Of a stretch of DNA of 64,000 nucleotides, positions 56,036 to 64,000 are shown in pieces. This stretch comes from Liolophura sinensis (lineage: Eukaryota; Mollusca; Polyplacophora; Chitonida; Chitonidae): contig NC_088304.1 in assembly GCF_032854445.1 (NCBI RefSeq), forward strand, positions 14,893,704-14,957,703. The letters run 5' to 3'. The first letter of the stretch is position 1, and every line of letters starts with the position of its first letter. Position numbers and translations under genes: made by a program. Under the pieces are notes generated by a model. It was not told the origin of the DNA. It worked only from the letters and a program-made list of their open reading frames with translations, and searched no databases.

Positions 56036-57040
56036 CGCTCTTCAGAGTTGGTTTTAAGTAAACGGAATGTTTTACTGCGTTTCAGTATTAAGCACATATG
56101 CATTTTCTAAACCGGAGAGCACCTATGTCAGTCAGACATAAAGGACAATGGTTCTAATTCAGTTCTAATTCATTTATTTATTTCGCCGAGCATGCAAGTG
56201 AGGCTACATGACAAACCTCCTGTCACGAATTCGAACTAGTAGGATCTGGGTACGATGTATTTGATTGGTGTTCTAATATAATTAAGTTAATATAATTAAG
56301 TTCATATAACTTAACACCGAAATCAAAATTATTTACTTGTATTTTATGGCGTTCAGCTTTTTGGCTGGAGGAACCCGGAGCGCCCAGAATAAACGACTAA
56401 TTTACGCCAGGTATAACGCTGAATAAGGACACAACGTTATCTATCTGTAGCTCCAGTCAGTACAGGTGCCCAATTCGCTATGAACTACATCTACTTGTTC
56501 CTGTCATGAGTAGTATGAACTATATATCCAGTAATTTTCAGTGGTACCCTTTTCTCCCTGATTCAGAAGCCCTGACGTTTACTTTTGTTGATAAGTGAAC
56601 TTTTGGGACAACATTCGACACGTTTTGCTAAAATTTACATCGCCTAAAATTTTAAATGGTGTGCATGGTAGACGCTGGCTGGTTGTCAATTTACATGTCT
56701 AAAAAAGACATTTTCGATAAAAAAGGGTAAGCGTGATCTTATTGTTACCTTTCTTCTACGAGGGAAAATAGTTGAATAACCCTATCATGAAATCAGCTCT
56801 TTCGAAGCGATTATCATCTGAGAAAATGCTCAATTTGCTCTCACTGACACAATTTCATACTGAACTATGCCCTTGCAGCACTTATTTTGCCCATTTTCGA
56901 GATCCAGTGAGAATTTAGTCAAGCAGTCTTGGTCTCGTGGTTTCTACAAGACTCCGTCCAGGTTAATGATGTAGAGAATATGATTCTAAAATGGCTGCAT
57001 TGGTAAGAGTTCTTCACAAACCTGTACCAAAGAAAGGCCT
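56036..57040. other. Unannotated stretch; possible third repeat family
   Basis: 56340-56400 (tggcgttcagctttttggct, ggaggaacccggagcgccca) resembles 19337-19400. A near-perfect short repeat of taatataattaagtt lies near 56275-56305. No gene recognised. Confidence 0.4.
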
Positions 57041-57053
57041 TCTATCATGGATC

Positions 57054-57375
57054 TCGGGAGCGGTAGATCCAGGATCAATCCTGGGTCGAGTCACACGTAA
57101 GACTTTACAAGAGGAAGTTGTAACTTCCTCGCTTGGCGTTCACCATGAAGGGGATAGTGCAAAAGCTGGTTGCCCCGTATGAGTATAATGGCTCGGGCTG
57201 GGGGCTTACTTGCCTTCGGTAAGTCGTGTCAGTGAAACAGCACTAGATAAAGGAGTGGTGGAAATCCGTCCTGCAACAAGGAGGCACATTACATTCTTCG
57301 TCCTTCGTCGTCATATGACTGAAAATTTGTGAAGCACGACGCTAAATCCAAGCACTCATTCAATCACTCTCTCAC
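57054..57375 (+). mobile_element. SINE-1, 5'-truncated, with perfect target-site duplication
   Basis: Starts at tcgggagcggtagatccagg, lacking about 45 bases of the tRNA-like head, and continues through aagaggaagttgtaacttcc and caacaaggaggcacattac to gacgctaaatccaagcac. A perfect 13-bp duplication tctatcatggatc lies at 57041-57053 and 57376-57388. Truncation at the 5' end with an intact duplication is the signature of target-primed reverse transcription. The short open frame at 56991-57182 overlaps it and is spurious. Confidence 0.93.
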
Positions 57376-57483
57376 TCTATCATGGATCAACCAAAACGAA
57401 TTTGTTAATGACCTACCTGTATCTCGGACTTTTCTCAGAAGCGATATACATGTACCGTGGTTTTCACGACTTACGTATACATG

Positions 57484-57545
57484 AATATTTATTTGATCAG
57501 TTGTTTTACGCCATATTCAAGAATTCTTGAGTTACACGATTATAA
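57484..57545 (-). mobile_element. SINE-2 tail fragment, minus strand
   Basis: tatttatttgatcagttgtt and ttacgccatattcaagaatt, then gagttacacgattataaatt, match the reversed SINE-2 3' end with heavy divergence. The surrounding sequence to 57765 shows nothing else. Confidence 0.55.
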
Positions 57546-57765
57546 ATTGGAGTGCTGGAAGTGGCGATATCCACATCAGGTACGAATTTATACCCCCTAC
57601 ATGTGGAAATCAACTTACCTCTATAGAGCCTGTCCACACAATTTCACCAGCGCTGTCAATCAGTTATGTCATCAAAGTACTAGGAACAATAAAATTATCA
57701 GGATGGACAAATTCCCCGCTCAAGAGCACCTAAGATTGAACCGACAATTCGTGCATGGTAGGATT

Positions 57766-58024
57766 TATTTATTTATTTGATTTGTAGTTGGTTGTTCAAG
57801 AATATTTCACTTATACGACGGCGGTCAGCATTATGGTGGGTGGAAACCGGGCACAGTCTGGGGGAAACCCACGACAATCCGCAGGTTACTGTCAGACCTT
57901 CCCACGTACGGCTGGAGAGGAAGCCAGCATGAGCTGGACTTGAACTCACAGCGACCGCATTGGTGAGAGACTCCTAGGTCATTACGCTGCGCTAGCGCGC
58001 TAACCAACTGAGCCACGGAGGCCC
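57766..58024 (-). mobile_element. SINE-2, near full length, minus strand
   Basis: A complete reversed element: tail at 57766, body (tatacgacggcggtcagcat, ggaaaccgggcacagtctgg, acgacaatccgcaggttact, cttcccacgtacggc) and intact head with B box ggacttgaactc and A box ccaactgagcca, ending ggaggcccc at 58024. Imperfect 10-bp flanks (catggtagga near 57753, catgatagga near 58028) fit a target-site duplication with one change. Confidence 0.9.
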
Positions 58025-58144
58025 CTTCATGATAGGAGTCGCAAACCTTATGCTGAGCCCATCCCTCTTCCAGTTCCATGTAAAGCCCCTTTGGCATAGC
58101 ATTACAGTCAGGCAGCAGTAAAGTCAGTTTTGCCTATTTAATTT

Positions 58145-58266
58145 TTTGAATAGTGTTTAGGCCGTACTAAAGAATATTTCACTTATACGACGGCGCCCAG
58201 CATTTTGGTGGCAGGAAACCGGACAGAGTGCAGGAAACCCACGACCATCCGCAGGTTGCTGACAGA
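58145..58266 (-). mobile_element. SINE-2, 5'-truncated, minus strand
   Basis: Reversed SINE-2 3' half (gaatagtgtttaggccgtac, aaagaatatttcacttatac, gacggcgcccagcattttgg, cgaccatccgcaggttgctg) ending abruptly at 58266. Confidence 0.82.
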
Positions 58267-58269
58267 CCG

Positions 58270-59110
58270 GGTTTGTTTTGTACCAGACATTTTGTAAGCG
58301 ACGAAACATCTTCAGCAAACAAATTCTGGATTTCACGAGCGTTTTCTGTGGTTCAATGTAATACAACAGTGATATTCTTCACAGATAATAAAAGAAACAC
58401 TTCACAACATCGTGATTTTATATTTTCCAATTTTTTACATTTTATTTTGTTTCCATCAATGGATAGAAATGTGACAGATTTATGTACATGTGTGTGCTGA
58501 CCTCAAATAATCTATACAAATATCAGTTTAAAAACCCAAATACATAAATGTGCTTTGAAACACCCAGATTTTTCATGACAAAAAAATCTATTCTAAAATT
58601 TCATACATATCTCTCTTCCCCTCAGTTTCAACAATGTGAAGAATATCCACTGGATACTCCCCATTAAATTGAAAGTTACCCAGGAAATCTATGACCAGTA
58701 GGAATCTGACGTGCATTTCCTTCCAAAGATCTTCCCCAGGCAAACATCACAAGCATAACAATAACCTTTTCTTTAGAACAGTAGAATCCCATTGAACAAA
58801 AAATGATCTAATGTTCCGTTTTGTAAAAATTCACCACTTATACAGACTCATATTGTGTCACAGGTTAAATGTATTCACCTCGATTTAAAAATCTGAATTA
58901 GATCTATATGTGTCACATGACATGTTGATATGTATAGACATTCTAACCTTGGGAGAAACACAGCAGCTGCCTTTCAATTCTAGAGATAAAATTCTTTTCA
59001 CAAGAATTTTTTATAATCAGTCACAAGAACTTTTGTGAAACAGTCCCAAGAATTTTTGTGAATCAGTCACAAGAGTTTTTGTGAATCAGTCCGAGTGGCT
59101 AAATTATCAA
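58270..59110. other. Unannotated; may contain the distal AUTS2-like 3' UTR
   Basis: No gene recognised. A triplicated phrase of the form tcacaagaatttttgtgaa lies near 59000-59090. On the minus strand AATAAA-type words occur (for example at 58441), but I cannot assign the polyadenylation site. Confidence 0.35.
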
Positions 59111-59114
59111 ATTC

Positions 59115-59575
59115 AAATACATGTATGTCCAACTGGTGCAATTACAGCAGGTTTGTCCAACTGCTGCAATTACAAAAGGTTAGTACAACTGGTGCAATTA
59201 CAGCAGGTTTGTCCAACTGGTGCAATTACAGCAGGTTTGTCCAACTGTTGCAATTACAACACGATGGAATTACCACAGGTTGGTACAACTCATGCAATTA
59301 TAACATGATTGTACAACTGATGGAATCACCACAGGTTGGTACGACTGATGCAATTACAACAGGTTTGTCCAACTGGTGCAATTACAAAAGGTTTGCACAA
59401 CTGATGCATTTACAACATGATTGTCCACATGATGGAATTACAGCCGATGCAATTACAAGTTTGTCCAACTGTTGCAATTACAACAGGTTTGTACAACTGT
59501 TGCATTCACAACATGACTGTACAACTGATGGAATTACAACAGGTTTGTACAACTCATGCAATTAAATCTTTAACA
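59115..59575. repeat. 28-bp minisatellite, about sixteen units
   Basis: Units of ggtttgtccaactggtgcaa plus ttacagca; the exact 28-bp period is seen from 59211 to 59239. Two unit types (gtgcaattaca and gatggaattaca) alternate irregularly. The array lies downstream of the AUTS2-like stop codon, possibly in its 3' UTR. The open frames across it are by-products. Confidence 0.88.
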
Positions 59576-59579
59576 GCAG

Positions 59580-62182
59580 AAGATGATCCCCCTGCTTTGT
59601 CAGAAGCCTGACTAAAAAAACTACTTTCGCTAAAAAATTGTTTAAATTAAAATATAACTATGACAACTATGAACCATCACAGCATGAAAGATAACTTAAT
59701 TCATTTCTGTTCGAAGAGAATCTCATTTCTGTACAAACAAACCTTCAGTGGAATGACAATCTATATATATATATGTATATATATTTATCGCATCCAGCTA
59801 CAGGTACATGTGCATGTGTAGGTACAAATGTAGACTTGTCATTATTAGTTTATAATGCTTGAAAAGTTTCTCAGCATACTTATTACATCCAAAGGCTTTT
59901 GATCAATTTCAGGCATACATTTATTACAGAGCATACCGATACTGAATGCTGCGTAATTACTGGCAACTGAAGTCTAGCTAAAGATACAAGCTGTTTACCT
60001 TTTTCAATACATCAACATGTATTTGTTCTTAACTTTTATTCTCCACCTTTGAGGATGGAATGTTAACAAAGGTGTTTACTTCACACTGTTTATGAATACC
60101 ATTTTCAAACTTCAAACAGTCAACATGACACAATGTGCGTAGTTTGGTTCAGAATCAGAGCACTACAAAGTTTGTAAAATATAGGTCAACACTTGGCATG
60201 ATAATCACAAACCCATATATTGCATGTCATGATCTTCCACATAAGCACTTAATTGCGCGGCTACATCAAATTTCACATTTCAGAAAGAATTCTATGCCAT
60301 GATAAAGAATAACAACAGATGAACAGAATTCTGCCTCAACAGACAAGATGTAATAACGAACTGTTCTTATAAGTTCACTATAGGAAGGTCAGTTTTATAA
60401 TCCTTAATATCAATTAATCCCACCGCCCCCACAACCATCCAAAAATCTGTTCGATCATTCAAAAGCCATGGTTAATTATAAAGAGTTCCTCTCTTGTGAC
60501 GCCCACTCAAGTCATACTTTAGGTGAAATCATTCAAACACATGCAGGAGAATTTTCTTCCAATTGAAATTTCAAATTCACTTAAAATTTGTTTGAACATC
60601 TGGAATTTCTAATTGTCGCACTCGGCCTCTCCATTTTCACGAGAAACAAAGAAAAATTCACCGAAGGCTTAAATATGAATGGCACCAGTTGAGAGCTCGG
60701 TTGAATGGTTTAATATTTATCAGGGGAAAAAACAAAATAACAGTTGTACTACTGCTGGAGCAGACAGTGTTTTAGGTTTTACAAGGAAAGCAACCATCAA
60801 TGCTTGGCCATAAGAAGGTTAAGCAGAAATCAAGCACTAGCTCAAGTGTGTGCACTGATGTGTGTGCACTCAAGAGAGGTCAAAACCTGAAATCTTCCGA
60901 GAGTCCACCAATCAGTAACAAACATACATATACACCTGTTTATTTTAGGTGGAAAGTAAATGTACCTAATTCACACCTTACAGACTCTTTAATTGCTAAG
61001 TTGTTGCTTTTTTTGTGTCGTAAAATTTGTGTAAATCTTACACTGGCTATGTGATTTTTGCAAAGCGGTCATTTTCAAATTAATACTGGTATTCCATTAC
61101 CAGGCTGTCATATGTACAAATTCAACTGGGCAGCCATTAGTGGTACTTACTATTGCAGTTCATACAAGTCCGACTACAGACAAGCAAATGACTTTGAAAT
61201 TTTCATTTAAATACATATTGTCAAAAGTCCCCACCACTTTCTTTCCAGCCGAATTCAAACATACTGAACACTTTACTAAGATCAAATAAAACACCCTTTG
61301 AGTTCACTTTAAAAAGCAACTGAAGGGCTCGTAAAACTTTGATAATCCTCACATGACTTTGGTCACCTGTTTGATAACAAGGTTGGAACACAACCTTCCA
61401 AACTGTTTTTCATACCTAAATGTATCATCACTTGTAATATGGTAAAACAGAATCAGTTGTTTAGAGGACATGCTATCCAGTTACACCGAATCCGTGATCT
61501 CTTGGATATTCCAATTATGAATAAAGATGCCTAACAGCGAGTTCACTGGTGGGGTTTCAAACACATTTTCCTACCACTTGCGACCCTCCTGGAATATCTT
61601 GGGTCTAAGCTTGTACATCAGCTGCCAGAGATTTTTGAGGGTGCAGATGAGGGGGTCTCCCATGCCAAGAATGATACTTGTAAATAATTCACACACACAA
61701 TGTACACTTATAATTATTGCATCACAGATTCCATTGAGGAGATTATTTGCATCAAAATGCAGTGTCCGTTTTCACTTTCAATCCCCCTCCCCCCTTTTAT
61801 ACCCTCCTACAAATGATGACTGGACCATATGTACCAAGTACACAAAACACTAGTTTGAAGAAGCAAGACAATGAAAGTTCCATTGACATCTTCTGCAAGA
61901 TCATGTCGAATACACAGCGATCACGTGACTCAACCTCATCCAATGAGAATGCACAAATATGGTACAGGGTTCCGATAACACGAGTCGACGTTTTTCTATA
62001 CATGTACATTGCAATCTCACAGTCTTTAAATACACAGGATTGAAAAAAAAAAAAAAAAAAAATCAAACAAAACAAAACAAAAATATCATATAAATATCTC
62101 TTCTAATAAGACTTTCTTCAATATCATCATTTGTATCAAACAGTCTACAGAGATCAAAGATAACCAAGCGATTTCCCGTTGG
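59580..62182 (-). other. Probable AUTS2-like 3' UTR or 3' flank
   Basis: It lies immediately downstream of the AUTS2-like stop and is unusual for this window in having no SINE. No coding feature on either strand. A 20-base A run (62043-62062, T on the gene strand) is present. How far the transcript extends cannot be judged from sequence alone. Confidence 0.4.
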
Positions 62183-63191
62183 CTACCGAGAGTGAAGCTC
62201 AGGGTCTGTGGAACTTGTTTCACGTCGATCTTTTGATTCAGAGTTACTGTCTGTGGGACTACAGTTCTTCGCCTTGTTAAGAGGAGAGTTCGTGTGACTA
62301 CGTGACTGTGTTGCACTGCCCAGGGAGGGGATTAATGGGGGTGGGGCTCCCGGGGGTAAGGAGGCAGGGGAGCCATTTTTACTGCTGGAGTGGTGGTTGA
62401 GGAACGGACTGATGGGCCTGTGGTAAGGCGTGTGGTTCAGAGTCTCTGTCGGCCTGTGTCCCTGATGAACCGCCACCAGGGGATCCGGGCCTCGTAACGG
62501 CGGGATCTTACTACGGTCCATTTCCATACGTTCCATCCGCTCACGGTCAAACGGCTGAAAGCGCTCCAAGAAGCGTGCTTCCATGGCACGTTCCCTAAAG
62601 AACATTTCCTGCTCCTTCATGCGCTGGTCTTCCAACATGGCAACGCCGAGAGGGTTGAGACGCGACAGCATGCGTTCGCGCTCCCTTTCCATTTCGCGCT
62701 GAAGTTCTAACCTTTGGTTCAAATCAAGACCCTTGTCTAGCAGAGGGCTCCACACACCTGGGTGCACACGGTCCGCAGGCATGCTGTATGCAGGGGCCAA
62801 CATTCGACTCCTCTCCATTAAGTTCAAGCCAACAGGACCCATACCTGGGTGAGGACTGGCAAACCCGCGCATTATGTAATCATTATGAATAATTTTGTCC
62901 CGTTCCCGTTCACGCTCCAGGTGCAAGTTTATGAGATGTCTTTGTGAGAGGTCTTCCTCTGCTGAATGTTCTTCCTTAATTTTGACACTTTTGTCCAAGT
63001 AGAGCGGATCCAGTCGTGAGGGAGGTTCAGGGCGGCCATTCCGTAATGGCGACCGTGACCTTGAGCGTGACCTTGAATGCTGCCTATCCCCAGTGTGAAA
63101 TTTCTCTGGTCGTATATCTCGTTCCCGTGACTTGTCTAACATTTCCAAGGGATGTCTGTCGTGATGAGGAGAACTTCTCACAAGCCTATCC
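62183..63191 (-). CDS. AUTS2-family protein, last coding exon
   Basis: The exon starts at 63191 after a good acceptor (tttttggttgcag, AG at 63193-63192) and runs 1009 bp to TAG at 62183-62185. It begins in phase 2, matching the upstream exon. It encodes about 335 residues: RSSPHHDRHPLEML, an Arg-Ser stretch (RSRSRSRSPL), long charged helices rich in Arg-Glu (LQREMERERERMLSRLNPLG, ERFQPFDRERMERMEMD) and a Pro-rich end with GAPPPLIPSLG. The last motif and the overall order resemble the C-terminus of vertebrate AUTS2 and FBRSL1. Vertebrate AUTS2 works in the nucleus with a variant Polycomb repressive complex 1 and also affects the actin cytoskeleton; the same role here is inferred. The gene continues beyond the right edge. 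The ATG that opens the longest frame (63250) is intronic. Confidence 0.85.
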
Positions 63192-63638
63192 CTGCAACCA
63201 AAAACAGAATTACAACTTAAGTTCTGAACACAACTAAATGTATGGTACACAACAAAAACAGTTCATCAAATATTCCCAAAGAAGACGTCAAACAAAACAA
63301 AACAAGAATCCCTTTTTCATTAGAGCAAAAAATTTGACTAAACGTTTCACAAAAGAATCTCCTTTTTCCTGGCATTTGCACAAATTGTTTAATAAGGATA
63401 GATGTTCACAATTATTTCCACTGTACTAGTGCAGTACACGTTTTGTGAGGTCATCAATGTCCTTTGTGGAGGAGAGACTTTAAAAACAGTAAGACAGATT
63501 GTTCTCCGTGCAGTCACAATAGGCTTTTTCCCAGCCACATTTAACCCCTTTGGTTATGAATCAACGATGATGATCTGTTTTGTTACCCCAGAGTGCTCAT
63601 TCTAGTTTACCATTCTGTGGCCACAGCTATTAACTCAC
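63192..63638 (-). other. Phase-2 intron of the AUTS2-like gene
   Basis: A 447-bp intron: donor AG|GTGAGT at 63640-63633 and acceptor TTGCAG ending at 63192, both on the minus strand. The two splice sites keep one frame across the junction (an Arg codon is split 2+1). Nothing else recognised inside. Confidence 0.85.
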
Positions 63639-63951
63639 CTTTCCCTGTCCCCCAGGCGGAGCTTATCATTAGCACTAATTTCTCGTTCCCTTTCCTTCTG
63701 TCTCTCTCGTTCCCTCTCTCTGTCTCTTTCCCTTTCTCTCTCCTTTTCCCGCTCTCTTTCCCTTTCTCGCTCCTTCTCCTTTTCTCTTTCCCTTTCCCTC
63801 TCCCGTTCTCGCTCAGCGTCAGGTTTAGGCCATGCCGGCGGGGTGGGGAAGGATGGGGGTGTACGGTGGAGTCTATTCCACTCCTGAGGGGGTGTCACAC
63901 CAGGCACATGAATTCCCGACAGTTGACGATCACCATTGAAGAAACCATTAC
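63639..63951 (-). CDS. AUTS2-family protein, penultimate exon
   Basis: The 313-bp exon lies between an acceptor (ttcttacag, AG at 63953-63952) and a consensus donor (AAG|GTGAGT) at 63639/63638. In the frame that joins the last exon it reads NGFFNGDRQLSGIHVPGVTP, then QEWNRLHRTPPSFPTPPAWP, then a run of about 50 residues made of Arg-Glu and Lys-Glu pairs, then SANDKLRLGDRER. The block RLHRTPPSFPTPP is a hallmark of AUTS2, FBRSL1 and fibrosin and is the strongest evidence for the family. The Arg-Glu run is encoded by a purine-rich, near-simple repeat that may vary in length between individuals. Upstream exons lie outside the window. Confidence 0.88.
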
Positions 63952-64000
63952 CTGTAAGAAAAGAATAAATAAATCAAATTTGATCTAGATTACCTGGGAT

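Noticed and set aside
61240-61430. Possible LINE reverse-transcriptase fragment on the minus strand
   Set aside because: A short open stretch has a few hydrophobic residues like an RT block, but no diagnostic motif could be placed.
63635-63907. Independent small Arg-Glu repeat gene
   Set aside because: The frame has no good start, is bounded by an acceptor and a donor, and joins in phase with the downstream exon, so it is an exon of the AUTS2-like gene.

Overview
The window is animal nuclear DNA, most likely from a mollusc or another lophotrochozoan. The reasons are: two exons of an AUTS2-family gene with canonical GT-AG splice sites, AT-rich repeat-dense flanks, and many copies of two tRNA-derived SINE families whose tails (a '..cgtaaaacaccaatca' tail plus AATA repeats) I associate with mollusc genomes. 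The taxon is an inference from these repeats. No bacterial operon, rRNA, CRISPR array or intact tRNA gene is visible.

Layout. 1-1300: two minisatellites (38-bp and 51-bp units). 1327-14390: a 6.5-kb head-to-tail duplication, copy A then copy B, with a 4-bp ACTG microhomology at the junction; each copy carries SINEs, a MITE-like inverted-repeat element and a degenerate minisatellite. 14.4-23.3 kb: gene-poor DNA with several tandem repeats (84, 177, 67 and 25 bp units) and SINEs. 23.36-23.53 kb: a strong fold-back structure. 23947-24146: a 200-N assembly gap. 24.15 to about 34.07 kb: a decayed Maverick/Polinton element, richer in GC than its surroundings. 34.4-39.26 kb: a 67-bp satellite array with two subfamilies, one insertion and one SINE. 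39.5-42.8 kb: an old, diverged duplication. 43-58 kb: intergenic DNA with minisatellites and SINEs, several with perfect target-site duplications. 58-62 kb: 3' flank or UTR. 62.18-63.95 kb: the last two coding exons of an AUTS2-family gene on the minus strand.

The Maverick is the only dense gene cluster. On the minus strand at its left is a coiled-coil protein of unknown function. Divergent from it on the plus strand run a double-jelly-roll-type capsid protein, an FtsK/HerA-type packaging ATPase, four small conserved Maverick proteins and a DDE integrase. Convergent with these on the minus strand lie a long protein-primed family B DNA polymerase and a small cysteine-rich protein. Every one of these reading frames is interrupted by stops, frameshifts or the gap, and the polymerase has lost the aspartate of motif A, so this copy is a fossil. 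I did not find the Maverick cysteine protease or a clear penton protein; they may lie in the gap, or be absent or unrecognised. I write out no repaired versions of these genes.
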